64,000 nucleotides of DNA from assembly GCA_022836915.1 (NCBI GenBank), contig CP094668.1, positions 992,001-1,056,000 on the forward strand, written 5' to 3'. The notes below the pieces were generated by a model. That model ran no database searches. It was not told where the DNA came from and saw only the letters and a list, made by a program, of their open reading frames with translations. Positions 10,283 through 19,249 of this stretch are shown piece after piece. This stretch comes from Paenibacillus sp. OVF10 (GTDB lineage: Bacteria > Bacillota > Bacilli > Paenibacillales > Paenibacillaceae). Made by a program: the position numbers and the translations under genes. Within the stretch, counting starts at the first letter, position 1, and every line of letters starts with the position of its first letter.

Positions 10283-10682
10283 CCCGTTCGACCAGGCGAA
10301 TCTTTTTTAAGAGTTCATTCTCTGCTTGGAGCAGGTGAATCTGTGCTTCGAGTTTCGCGTTCTTTTCTGCCAAGGTTAACTCTCGTTTTAGAGACTCTCC
10401 TGAATGTTTGCCTCGTGTATCTTGTAAGCCTAGAGCCCCTTGCTCGTTGTAACTGGCTCTCCATCGGTCAGCTGCGGCTTTGACCCGAGTCATCCCAATG
10501 ATCTGAACGTCAAATCCACAAGTCTCAAAGATCTCTCTAGGCATCCTTCCTTGCTGATTTAATGTAATAAAGAGTTGTTTGAACTCGTCCGTATAAGTGA
10601 TTCCCTTGGTCGAAACAGACTTCACATAGTGATTTGTAGCAAGTTGCTCTACTTCGCGGGTTGTAAATGTTTTTTTACTCAT
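10221..10682 (-). CDS. IS3/IS150-family OrfA (helix-turn-helix / leucine zipper)
   Basis: 153 residues. It encodes the DNA-binding part of the IS transposase, with an HTH_29-type region and a C-terminal coiled coil (AEKNAKLEAQIHLLQAENEL) used for multimerisation. The ATG at 10682 is chosen because the longer frame runs through the inverted repeat of the element. The A-AAA-AAG slippery heptamer lies at 10302-10308 (plus coordinates) in the orfA frame at Leu-Lys-Lys. It overlaps orfB by 62 bases. Confidence 0.82.
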   Translation of the reverse strand: MSKKTFTTREVEQLATNHYVKSVSTKGITYTDEFKQLFITLNQQGRMPREIFETCGFDVQIIGMTRVKAAADRWRASYNEQGALGLQDTRGKHSGESLKRELTLAEKNAKLEAQIHLLQAENELLKKIRLVERGGATSKTNAWSSIQVNPNRD

Positions 10683-10854
10683 TAATCGTTCTCCGTCCTT
10701 GTCTCGTTCATGGTATACAACAAAAATACCCCATAGAGAGACTTTTTTAAAGTGCCTACTCCATGGGGTACAGTTTACATGGGGAACGCCTCTTTCTTTT
10801 TGCCAGGAACAGCATCGATAGCTCGCTGTATACTTACGCCGTATCACTTCAATA

Positions 10855-11213
10855 TTATTTCAACAAAAATGCCAAAGCCTCGTCATACGTTTCCCATTGG
10901 AATTCAGTCTGGTGCGCCGATTCTTTGGAAATCCGATTCAATTGCATTTTGGCGATCGCACCACCTACGGCTACACTGGCTCGCTTCATACCCCACTGTG
11001 TCAGTAATTTCTGATGCTCCACAATTTTTCTTTTGTATCCTGGGGGAATGCCTTCATATTTCTCATGTCCACGAGCACATCAAACGAATTTCCCAATTGT
11101 TCCGCTATTCTCTGGATTTCTGTATTCGCTTGTTCGACATGTTCAGGAGAAACAATACCTTCCCAGATAATTTCAATAATAGGTTTAGTTGAATCCAAAC
11201 GTCTAACAGACAT
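10855..11213 (-). CDS. STAS/SpoIIAA-like small protein (frame broken once)
   Basis: About 119 residues after correction. It reads MSVRRLDSTKPIIEIIWEG at the start, DVLVDMRNMKAFPQDTKEK in the middle and ends QWETYDEALAFLLK. The alternating strand-helix pattern and LVDMR strand resemble STAS-like (SpoIIAA-like) domains that bind partner proteins or lipids. This family call is tentative. The frame breaks at the A5 run (plus 11025-11029): one extra A joins TKEK to IVEHQKLLTQWGMKRAS. Its end lies 77 bases from the right end of the IS element. Confidence 0.55.
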
Positions 11214-11399
11214 GTAGGCAACTCCTTAATAATAAAATAATATGTAATATATGAGACTATAAGCCTATTAATTATACCTTTTTATAACGAGAATGAAAAC
11301 TAAATTCATAATTAAGTGGTTCTTATGAACTACTTATTCCTAGTGAAGTTAAATTCAGGGATTGTTATCATATCGTCATTGGGAGTAAATTGAATGGCT

Positions 11400-11434
11400 A
11401 AAAAGCCGCCCAGAGTATGAACTCCGGACGGCTT
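11400..11434 (-). terminator. Terminator of the DUF4261 gene
   Basis: On the minus strand a GC-rich stem (AAGCCGTCC / GGCGGCTT) is followed by a T-rich tail. It lies 41 bases after the stop of the DUF4261 gene. The gap upstream (11214-11400) is AT-rich and shows no gene. Confidence 0.65.
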
Positions 11435-11474
11435 CTACAACTGTGACACGATAAAGTTAAGATAACTACGTAAG

Positions 11475-12275
11475 TTAGAATCCAATCTTCAAACTGTTAC
11501 CTTCCGTTGCTACACCTTTGGAAAGGGAAATGCTCAGCTTTTGTTCTGCCGAGAAGCCTAGTGTTTCCCCGTCATGCAGTGTGACGTCGTTCTCAACCAC
11601 ATACGTTGTGGTCATGAACATCATCTCAAATACATCGCTTAAGGACTCCGACGATTGCATAATCTCCATCTCTTCTTTACCAAAGTTACGTAATCCGTAA
11701 GTGTAAGCTGAAGCGCCTTCGGCATTTTGGAATAATCCGATGAAAATCCAGAGTGAGACTGGCAACTCATCATGTTTGATCCCACGGCTGGTTTCGACAT
11801 ATTGACTGGCTTCAACAACAAGTGGGGCCATGTATATGGCCAGCGCGTGATCCAACTGTAATAAGGCACTCGCTGTTTGAGTGAACAGAACATGTCCCTC
11901 AATAGCATTTGTTGCGTTCAGAACAGAGACAATAATCTGAGACTGGTGCCGTGAGGTAACTTGCTCCGCTTCTCGCCAAAGGATGTTTAACTTGGCATTC
12001 TCCTCAACTTCACGGTCGGGTACAGGCGCCGCAATGTGAGCACATACCACCTGCATCCCATTCGCTTCGAAAAAGAGATTGCCCTCCTCCGGGCGTTCTT
12101 CAATCTCGATATCCCATTCGTTCTTCATGTTCCTGATGAAGAGGTCAAAATCACAATCGTCACGCTCCAGCAGGACAAAACCCACGATGGTTTCACTGTA
12201 ATTCGTCGATTCGACAGCACCACCTGCAGGTACCTTCTCCTTTTTGCGCCGCCGAAGTTTGTCAAACAATCCCAT
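11475..12275 (-). CDS. DUF4261 domain-containing protein
   Basis: 266 residues, cytosolic, function unknown. A basic N-terminus (MGLFDKLRRRKKEK) is followed by a region typical of DUF4261: VGFVLLERDDCDFDLFIRN near residue 32, NATNAIEGHVLFTQ near 119, and YGLRNFGKEEMEIMQ near 195. Such proteins occur singly in many Bacillales. The start at 12275 has a GGAGGAG site; the in-frame ATG 39 bases upstream does not. Confidence 0.72.
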   Translation of the reverse strand: MGLFDKLRRRKKEKVPAGGAVESTNYSETIVGFVLLERDDCDFDLFIRNMKNEWDIEIEERPEEGNLFFEANGMQVVCAHIAAPVPDREVEENAKLNILWREAEQVTSRHQSQIIVSVLNATNAIEGHVLFTQTASALLQLDHALAIYMAPLVVEASQYVETSRGIKHDELPVSLWIFIGLFQNAEGASAYTYGLRNFGKEEMEIMQSSESLSDVFEMMFMTTTYVVENDVTLHDGETLGFSAEQKLSISLSKGVATEGNSLKIGF

Positions 12276-12392
12276 GACATGTTCTCCTCCCGATCCCAGA
12301 TTGATTCTGGTCATTGTACACTGCTATCTATTCACTACCTTACCATAAAGGAGTTAAACATGAATCGCAGCAATACACCTATCGACAGGAAA

Positions 12393-12758
12393 TTAGAGGA
12401 ACAGGACCAGCAACAATGCAATGATCGCAGGCAATCCTTGTTTGATAATGATCGACCGTGAAGAAGTCGCTCCTCCATAGAGAGCCGCGATAATCACACA
12501 CGCCAGGAAGAAAATCTGAATATGCTGTCCAACGGCAGCATCCGGATATACGAGTCCCCAGATCAGACCTGCCGCAAGAAATCCATTGTAAAGACCTTGA
12601 TTGGCCGCGAGAGATTTGGTGGATTTGGCGAATTCCGGCGTGAGATTAAAGGTTTTCATTGTGCGTGGACGAGTCCACATAAACATCTCCATCACCATGA
12701 TATAGAAGTGTTCGACAGCTACAAGAGCTACAAAAATGATACTAATCAAAGGAAACAC
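12393..12758 (-). CDS. DUF1304 family integral membrane protein
   Basis: 121 residues with four hydrophobic segments (about residues 1-24, 50-72, 78-96 and 103-121). The family-typical stretches EHFYIMVMEMFMW, NQGLYNGFLAAGLIWG and the ending IIKQGLPAIIALLLV are present. Function is unknown. It appears to start at a GTG with a weak ribosome binding site. Position next to DUF4261 is not clearly informative. Confidence 0.78.
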   Translation of the reverse strand: MFPLISIIFVALVAVEHFYIMVMEMFMWTRPRTMKTFNLTPEFAKSTKSLAANQGLYNGFLAAGLIWGLVYPDAAVGQHIQIFFLACVIIAALYGGATSSRSIIIKQGLPAIIALLLVLFL

Positions 12759-13014
12759 CTTGCTTTCTGATATGTAATTTATTTACTTGTCCATCCTAGT
12801 ATAAATGTTTGCAACAAGAACGGAAAGAGTAAAATTAATTTGTAGCAATTTAATTTTGTGTTATCTAAATTATTTATCATTTTCCAAGTGCGTTATGATG
12901 TTGAAATTAAAAAATGGTTACAAAGGTAAGCATACGCCGATTGTCGACAATCCATTCATTGGGTAATAATGAACAATAAAGAAGTGATATTGCTCAGGAA
13001 AGGAGGAGATTACT

Positions 13015-13527
13015 ATGGGAACGGTTCAATTCGTCTTGTTGGCTGATGATTCATCCACATTTGTGACCCGAGTTGTACCTTTTATCGACATTGAGCTTGC
13101 AGGAATTCCAGGTGACCGTCATTATGGTCTGCTTCGTCCGGCGGACTCGCGTCAGAAAATCTACAAGCGTGGTACACCGATTGCGAATCGCCGCCAGATC
13201 AGTATTGTTTCCGAGGAAGAATGTGCTCTTATTGCTGAGAAAATGAACATTCCTGAAGTGCGTCCAGAGTGGCTTGGTGCCAATATACTGGTCCGTGGCA
13301 TTGATCGATTGACGGAACTGCCTGCTGGAACGCGGCTCCTATTTCCGAACGGGACAGGGTTAATATGCGAAGGGGAGAACCTTCCCTGTGTACATCCGGG
13401 AAAAATGATTGAACAATTCTACGAACAGGACGGTTTGCGTAAAAAATTCGTGCCTGCGGCTCGCAAAAAACGTGGGATTGTATGCTCGGTTGAACGGGAG
13501 GGTGTAATCCATACGGGGATACCATAG
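13015..13527 (+). CDS. MOSC domain-containing protein
   Basis: 170 residues. MOSC domains bind sulfur through a conserved Cys and are related to molybdenum cofactor sulfurases and to the YiiM/YuaD reductases. The GENLPCVHPG motif near residue 118 carries that Cys, and GDRHYGLLRPADSR near residue 34 is the usual phosphate-binding loop. An AAAGGAGGAG site precedes the ATG. It is a stand-alone short MOSC protein, with no molybdenum cofactor genes nearby. Confidence 0.85.
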   Translation: MGTVQFVLLADDSSTFVTRVVPFIDIELAGIPGDRHYGLLRPADSRQKIYKRGTPIANRRQISIVSEEECALIAEKMNIPEVRPEWLGANILVRGIDRLTELPAGTRLLFPNGTGLICEGENLPCVHPGKMIEQFYEQDGLRKKFVPAARKKRGIVCSVEREGVIHTGIP

Positions 13528-13537
13528 AAGTCATTCG

Positions 13538-13566
13538 CCTGTCCTGATTTTCAGGACAGGTTTCTA
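13538..13566. terminator. Bidirectional stem-loop between convergent genes
   Basis: A perfect 10-bp stem, CCTGTCCTGA / TCAGGACAGG, with a 3-base loop. It lies between the MOSC gene (plus) and the convergent AraC regulator (minus) and is followed by TTTCTAATT on the plus strand. Confidence 0.7.
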
Positions 13567-14412
13567 ATTGATCAAGCCTCGGCGCTCACCATTCGGATGT
13601 TTAGAGTGTAAGTACTCCTCTGGTGTACTGCCAATAATGGACTTGAAATCTCGGATGAAATGGGATTGATCATGATATCCAAGGTCCTGAGATAGCTTAA
13701 TCAGGTCACAGTGAAGACCGCGGTCCATCCATTCTGCAGCATTTTGCAGACGATACAACTTAATTACCGTTTTGGGTCCGATGCCCACATACTGATTGAA
13801 CAGGCGCTGAAGCTTTCGGGTATGCATATTCCAATAGGAAGATAGATCATCTACTCTCAGCATCTCCCGGTTCTGTTCAATCTGTTGCACAATATCGTTA
13901 ATCATTCTCGCTTGATCATCTTCAGCAGGAAGGTGCGCACATAATAGCTGGTCGATGTAACTGGTTTTATCCGCATCATCCCCCGTCCCAAGAAGCCGGT
14001 CTTCCAAGGATTCCGCTGTGACGTCAAGAATATTGGATACATTCATCGGCTGTCCGTACAATGAAGAGACAGGAACCCTCAGGAAGGGATAAAAACCTCC
14101 TGGTTTGAACTTCACGCCAAATACACGACCTTTCCCGCTCACAAGATAGGAGAATTTACGTCCCGATGGTCCGAAGAAAAACGTATTATTCCGTTCCACA
14201 ACCAGATTGACACAGGGGTTAGGCACGACATGTTGGGGATACGGTTCAAGTCCAGTCAGATCCCACGATACGATCCAGTAATGTTTAACAAAAGGGCGAA
14301 GTGCTTCGGAAGGAGCATGGCGTGTCAGTTGATATTTATGATCACCTTTATTCAGATCCAGCAGGCCCATACTTGGTCTGTCTCCTTGTTCTACCTGTTT
14401 CATTCGAGTCAT
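13564..14412 (-). CDS. AraC-family transcriptional regulator (DUF6597-type N-terminus)
   Basis: 282 residues. The N-terminal sensing domain begins HAPSEALRPFVKHYWIV and contains KPGGFYPFLRVP, as in the large group of AraC regulators with a DUF6597 domain. The C-terminal double helix-turn-helix covers residues ~175-275, with LSQDLGYHDQSHFIRDFK as the second HTH. Ligand and target are unknown. The start is uncertain: ATG at 14412 or the internal ATG about 14 codons later. Confidence 0.82.
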   Translation of the reverse strand: MTRMKQVEQGDRPSMGLLDLNKGDHKYQLTRHAPSEALRPFVKHYWIVSWDLTGLEPYPQHVVPNPCVNLVVERNNTFFFGPSGRKFSYLVSGKGRVFGVKFKPGGFYPFLRVPVSSLYGQPMNVSNILDVTAESLEDRLLGTGDDADKTSYIDQLLCAHLPAEDDQARMINDIVQQIEQNREMLRVDDLSSYWNMHTRKLQRLFNQYVGIGPKTVIKLYRLQNAAEWMDRGLHCDLIKLSQDLGYHDQSHFIRDFKSIIGSTPEEYLHSKHPNGERRGLIN

Positions 14413-14431
14413 CCCTCCTGCTCATCTCACA

Positions 14432-15169
14432 TTATTTAGGTTCTCTGAACAACAATGCCCGCACAGCAAAACGGGGTAAAATGAGTTGCCTGCGCCATCT
14501 CGAAGGTTGACTGAAGAGGCGATAGAGCCATTCCAGATTAAGTTTCTGCCATATCGCAGGGGCACGTTTGGTTTTGCCTGCCACGATATCGAGACTGCCT
14601 CCAACACCTATGGCTACACGAGCGTTCAACTGGTGGCGATACTTGTTAATCCAGTGTTCCGCATGGGGTGCGCCAAGAGCCACGATAAGAAAGTCTGGTT
14701 GAGCAGTACAAATCTCTTCCACAATCTGTTGTTCCTCATCTACCTGGAAATAACCATGGTGTCTGCCTTTTACAACAACTCCCGGATAACGTTGCGCAAT
14801 AACTTTCACGGCCTGTTCACTTACGCTTTCCTCTGCTCCCAGCATGTAGAATGACCAGTGTTTTTGATCGCCTTCCTCTAATAAACGAAACAGCAGATCA
14901 CAACCCGTTACCCGTTCAGTTAATTGTCCGCCCCGAAAACGGGATACCATCACAATGCCGGCACCGTCAGCCGTGACCAACCCGGCTTGATCGACGACTT
15001 TGCGAAGAGAGGCATTCTTTTGACAGGACATAACAATCTCGGGGTTACCTGTGATGACATGGAATAGTTCATTGCTTTCCTGACCTACGACTTCACCAAG
15101 GATTGCAACAGTTTGATTCATCGTTACATTGGGAAAAGGGATGCCCATAATATTCGTTGATTGGCTCAT
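14432..15169 (-). CDS. tagA: WecB/TagA/CpsF-family glycosyltransferase
   Basis: 245 residues. TagA adds N-acetylmannosamine to undecaprenyl-PP-GlcNAc, the first committed step of wall teichoic acid linkage-unit synthesis. Features: N-terminal NIMGIPFPNVTMNQTV, the acceptor-site stretch LVTADGAGIVMVSR (residues ~72-85), and the LIVALGAPHAEHWI motif (~168-181), then GVGGSLDIVAGKTKRAPA. The length fits the family. It lies outside any tag cluster, between AraC and SRPBCC genes, which is common in Paenibacillus; the sugar used is inferred from the family only. Confidence 0.85.
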   Translation of the reverse strand: MSQSTNIMGIPFPNVTMNQTVAILGEVVGQESNELFHVITGNPEIVMSCQKNASLRKVVDQAGLVTADGAGIVMVSRFRGGQLTERVTGCDLLFRLLEEGDQKHWSFYMLGAEESVSEQAVKVIAQRYPGVVVKGRHHGYFQVDEEQQIVEEICTAQPDFLIVALGAPHAEHWINKYRHQLNARVAIGVGGSLDIVAGKTKRAPAIWQKLNLEWLYRLFSQPSRWRRQLILPRFAVRALLFREPK

Positions 15170-15425
15170 ATCTCAATTCCTTTCAAATTTCGTCCTATCA
15201 CCTTGAACAGTCCTGTTATTTCATTCCAGTTTAGTATATCTGATCTTCTAGGAAAGCACTATATGGGCGCAACCCGTTTGGATCATGGTATAACATTCCC
15301 GAAAATATAAAGAGCTTATATTTTACCTGATGTCGCGTTTTTACAATACGGCCTTTGGGGTATAACGTTAGGATAGGAGTGCGAGGTTGGCAGATCGCTA
15401 TCCATTACATAAAGGGAGTGAGTCC

Positions 15426-15875
15426 ATGGAACTGAAATATGAATTCTATATCAACGCAGGACTGGAAGAGGTGTGGAATGCTTTAATATCACCAGACGGC
15501 ACACGGAACAGCTTTTTCGGCAGCGAACTTCGTACCAATTTCCAACCAGGTCAGCCGTTTGCTTATGTAGGGCCGGGCAATGATGGTGCAGAGACTGTCC
15601 ATGTGTATGGAGATATATTGGAATTTGAACCGTTGTCCAGACTTAGTTACCAGGAGCATCCCGGACCGTCATACCATGCCAATCATGCCGAGCTTCAATC
15701 CAGAGTGGTCTTCCAGTTGGAGACTGTGGGGGAGTGTACGAAGCTGACACTGATTAATGATCAATTTACAGATAACCATCCTTCCATTGCGAATGCACAG
15801 AGTAGCTGGTGGATGATTCTAAGCAGCATCAAAACTTGGGTGGAGACGGGGAAAACACTGAATTTTGGATGGTAG
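15426..15875 (+). CDS. SRPBCC (AHSA1-like) domain protein
   Basis: 149 residues forming a single START/Bet v1-type hydrophobic-pocket domain. It begins LKYEFYINAGLEEVWNALI and ends with SSWWMILSSIKTWVETG, as is usual in activator-of-Hsp90-ATPase-like proteins. The ligand is unknown. ATG 15426 has a GGGAGTGAG ribosome binding site; an in-frame TTG at 15387 is rejected. Confidence 0.82.
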   Translation: MELKYEFYINAGLEEVWNALISPDGTRNSFFGSELRTNFQPGQPFAYVGPGNDGAETVHVYGDILEFEPLSRLSYQEHPGPSYHANHAELQSRVVFQLETVGECTKLTLINDQFTDNHPSIANAQSSWWMILSSIKTWVETGKTLNFGW

Positions 15876-15931
15876 CTGGTAAGAGGCAGTCATTTAGATT
15901 TATTTTCATAAAAAATAAAGGCATTTAATAT

Positions 15932-15968
15932 AAGAACCAGTGCTGATTCAGCGCTGGTTCTTGTTTTT
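15932..15968 (+). terminator. Terminator after the SRPBCC gene
   Basis: The stem AAGAACCAGTGCTG / CAGCGCTGGTTCTT has one mismatch and a short loop, followed by GTTTTT. Confidence 0.8.
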
Positions 15969-16051
15969 ATGCAAAATTAAAACCATTGCTCTACATTTAA
16001 TGTCTGATAATGTCGAAATATATATCATATGAGCTAAGAGGAGAAATGAGC

Positions 16052-17580
16052 ATGTTTCGTAAACGTACTGAATCGACCAAACACCTTCGTACAGATGCGC
16101 ATCAGAATTTACTGGAGTATAGTCGTAAACTGGTAGCAAATACAGAAAAGGGCGACTATGACGCATGGATCGAAGATGGCATTGAGTTTCAGGATACCGA
16201 TGAAATAGCTAGTAATATCAAAAAAGCAGTACATATGATGAAAGCACAAAACGAAGCCGTGGAAATGCGCCTTAGAATGCTGAATCAGGCAATGAATGTG
16301 GGATTATGGGAATCTGAAATTGTTGCTGGTGATCCACTGGATAACAATAATATCGTTTCATTTTCGAATGAATTCCGCCAAATGTTAGGATTCCATAATG
16401 CCAAGGAGTATCCCGATTCATTTGCAAGCTGGGCCAAATCGATATATCCGGATGATAGACCCCAACTGGTGCAGGAGATTATGAAACATGTGAATGACAC
16501 AAGAGCAACAACTGCCTATAACGTCATCAGCCGTATGATTACAAAAAGTGGAGAGATTCGCTGGTTCCGATGCCTTGGACAAGTCATCCGAAATCAGGCT
16601 GGAGTTCCGGTCAAACTTTTGGGCATCATGTTTGATATTCATGAGGAGAAGAGCAAGTCTGATGAGCTGGAAGCACTCGTCACCCGATATGATCTGGTTA
16701 ACCGCGCCTTGGTGGAGGCACCGTGGGATATGACCGTTGTGGCTGGAGATGTGGTTAATCCAAATAACGAATTTTGGTGGTCACCCCAGTTCCGTAGAGA
16801 ATTAGGGTTTAAAGACGAGCAGGATTTCCCGAATGTGTTCAGCAGCTGGAGCAGCCGACTTCATCCGGAAGACCATGATCGGACGATCAACGAATTTGCC
16901 AGACATATGAACGATTACAGTGGTCGTACACCGTACGATCTGGATTATCGTTTGCAGCGCAAAGATGGGGAGTACCGTTGGTATCACGCGGGTGGGGAGA
17001 CCATTAGGGATCAGGATGGAGTACCGCTCCGTGTAGCTGGAACCATTCGGGATGTCACCCATGAGAAGAATAAGGAACAGATCGTGGAAGCCATGAATCT
17101 GAAAACAAAACAATTGTCGGAGTCCATTGGCGAGATGGTACGTGGAATCAACTCAATTACTGATCAGGCACAGGATCTGGTTACTGCTCAGGAGTTATCT
17201 GCCGATGCAGCTATTCAAGTGAAAAGCAGTGCAGATGATACGAAGAATATTACCGTGTTTATTCGAGAGATTGCCAGTCAGACCAATCTGCTGGGGTTGA
17301 ATGCAGCAATTGAAGCTGCACGAGCGGGGAGCTGGGACTGGGATTTGGCGTCGTTGCAGGTGAAGTGCGGAAACTGGCTGATCACAGTTCGGAGGCCACA
17401 GTAAATATCGAAGATAGCATGCAGAAGATGAAAACACTGATTGATCAGATTCTTGAACATATCGGTAATATGTCCACGTTAACGCAAAATCAGGCTGCCC
17501 TGACACAGCAGGTGAATGCTTCAATGGATGAGATCAACACCATGTCACAGGATCTGGTTGATTACTCGCGGAATCTATAA
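16052..17580 (+). CDS. Soluble methyl-accepting chemotaxis-type protein with two PAS domains (frame broken once)
   Basis: About 510 residues and no membrane segment, so it is cytosolic. Two tandem PAS_3-type domains (residues ~85-215 and ~220-350) share clear internal homology (GEIRWFRCLGQVIRNQAGVP versus GEYRWYHAGGETIRDQDGVP). A shortened MCP signalling domain follows, with the tip sequence IASQTNLLGLNAAIEAARAG. The frame breaks at the G-run 17326-17329: one extra G gives ARAGELGLGFGVVAGEVRKL, the conserved hairpin tip. Two ATGs (16046 and 16052) are possible; spacing from AAGAGGAG favours 16052. It may signal a redox or small-molecule cue to CheA. Confidence 0.85.
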
Positions 17581-17631
17581 TTTCGAAGCCGATTGTTGTA
17601 ACATCACGATCATTGGCACACAGCATCAACA

Positions 17632-17673
17632 AAAAATCCACCGGGATGCATTTCTGCTCTCGGTGGATTTTTG
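17632..17673 (+). terminator. Stem-loop between MCP and pyk
   Basis: AAAAATCCACCG pairs with CGGTGGATTTTT. T-runs on both strands mean it can stop both the plus-strand MCP gene and the convergent pyruvate kinase gene. Confidence 0.78.
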
Positions 17674-17721
17674 TATTTCGATATATAACTAAGATGTATA
17701 GCTTCAGTTACAGCTATTGAA

Positions 17722-19137
17722 TTAAACTTGTTGAACTTTGATCAGGTTTGTATTACCGGATTGACCGATTGGAACACCAGCGGACAATACAATGATGTCA
17801 CCTTTTTCAATGTAACCTGTTTTGATTGCGTTACGCGTAGCAGACTCGAACATTTCATCCGTAGTGGTTACTTTGTCGCCCATAACCGGAATGACACCGG
17901 AGAGCAGGCAGATTTTCGCCAATACTTCTTCATGTTGTGTAACTGCGATGATTGGCGCTTTTGGACGATATTTGGAGATCATGCGTGCTGTGAATCCACT
18001 CTCAGTCGAAGTGATGATTGCTTTTGCATTCAGTACGAGGGAAGAACTTACAGCGCCCTGACTGATAACTTCAGTAATATCAGCGATTTGTTGAGCCGAT
18101 TTTTGTGCGAATTGCTCTTTGTAATCGATCATTGTTTCAGCACGGCGAGCAACAGCAGCCATCGTACGCACGGATTGTACCGGATATTTACCAGCAGCTG
18201 ATTCACCGGACAACATCACAACGTCAGCACCTTGAAGTACAGCGTTTGCCACGTCACTAACTTCGGAACGAGTAGGGCGTGGGTTCACTTGCATGGACTC
18301 CAGCATGTGTGTAGCTACGATAACCGGTTTACCAGCGCGGTTACATTTATCGATCATTTCTTTTTGCATCATCGGCACGTCTTCGATGGGTACTTCAACC
18401 CCGAGATCTCCACGAGCTACCATGATACCGTCAGATGCTTCAATAATATCGTCCAGGTTCGTCATACCTTCCTGGTTTTCAATTTTGGAGATGATCTGTA
18501 CGTGGTCTACACCGCGTTCTTTCAAAATGCTGCGGATTTCACGGATGTCATCGCCTTTACGAACAAAGGATGCTGCGATAATTTCGATATCGTTTTCGAT
18601 CCCAAATCCGATGTGCATAACGTCACGCTCGGTTACACCTGGCAATGTCGTTTTGATTCCTGGCAAGTTAACCCCTTTGCGTGGTTTCAGAATGCCGCCA
18701 CTGATGATTTTACAATGGATATCGGATCCTTCCACAGACAGTACAGTCAGATCCACAAGGCCATCATCGATGAGGATACGATCGCCAGGTTTCACAACGA
18801 GGTTCAGTTCTGGATAGTTTACCGAGATACGCTCAGCGTCACCAAGAATTTCTTCGGTAGTCAGGATCAGCTCTTTACCGGCTTGCAGATGGCAGGATGC
18901 TTCTTTCAGTTTACCGATACGTACTTCCGGCCCTTTGATGTCCATCATGATCGGTACATAGGTGTTCAGTTCGGAAGCTGCTTTACGGATATTGTTAATC
19001 CGTGTCACGTGATCTTCCAGTTCGCCATGAGCCATGTTCAGACGGGCAACGGTCATACCTTCCTGAATCATTACTTTTAACAATTCGATTGAGTCACAAG
19101 CAGGTCCCATGGTACAAATAATTTTTGTTTTTAACAT
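17722..19137 (-). CDS. pyk: Pyruvate kinase
   Basis: 471 residues. It converts phosphoenolpyruvate and ADP to pyruvate and ATP. Intact motifs: TKIICTMGPACDS at the N-terminus, MDIKGPEVRIG (~67), IISKIENQEGM (active-site Lys, ~220), MVARGDLGVEVP (~243) and ATHMLESMQVNPRPTRSEV (~276). The length matches the compact form and lacks the ~110-residue C-terminal PEP-utilising-like domain of the B. subtilis enzyme. ATG 19137 has a GAGGAGG site. The gene is monocistronic and divergent from the AraC regulator at 19250. Confidence 0.95.
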   Translation of the reverse strand: MLKTKIICTMGPACDSIELLKVMIQEGMTVARLNMAHGELEDHVTRINNIRKAASELNTYVPIMMDIKGPEVRIGKLKEASCHLQAGKELILTTEEILGDAERISVNYPELNLVVKPGDRILIDDGLVDLTVLSVEGSDIHCKIISGGILKPRKGVNLPGIKTTLPGVTERDVMHIGFGIENDIEIIAASFVRKGDDIREIRSILKERGVDHVQIISKIENQEGMTNLDDIIEASDGIMVARGDLGVEVPIEDVPMMQKEMIDKCNRAGKPVIVATHMLESMQVNPRPTRSEVSDVANAVLQGADVVMLSGESAAGKYPVQSVRTMAAVARRAETMIDYKEQFAQKSAQQIADITEVISQGAVSSSLVLNAKAIITSTESGFTARMISKYRPKAPIIAVTQHEEVLAKICLLSGVIPVMGDKVTTTDEMFESATRNAIKTGYIEKGDIIVLSAGVPIGQSGNTNLIKVQQV

Positions 19138-19249
19138 GCTAATTTCCTCCTCATATTTAAGCTTATATGTGTATTGTAGCGTTTTCTGTCGAATCAGGGT
19201 ATGAACTATAGTACAATGATTAGAGTATAGTCCGATAATGAGGTGTGTT

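Larger units (their letters stand above)
9315..10777. mobile_element. IS3-family (IS150-like) insertion sequence
   Basis: A complete element of about 1.46 kb. Its ends are imperfect inverted repeats: TAAACTGTACCCTATG on the left and the complement of CATGGGGTACAGTTTA on the right. A 3-bp direct repeat, CAT, flanks it (9312-9314 and 10778-10780), which fits the 3-4 bp target duplication of this family. It carries orfA and orfB on the minus strand with a slippery A6G at 10302-10308. It sits between the GNAT gene and the STAS-like gene and interrupts no gene I can recognise. Confidence 0.88.

Noticed and set aside
12360..12461. 33-codon plus-strand reading frame with an AAAGGAG site, antisense to the DUF1304 gene
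   Set aside because: It lies wholly over or near a recognised gene on the other strand, has a Gln/Asn-rich random-looking sequence and no family resemblance.
18232..19080. Long plus-strand reading frame over pyruvate kinase
   Set aside because: It is the antisense shadow of a clearly coding pyk gene; its protein is Phe/His/Asp-rich without any domain.
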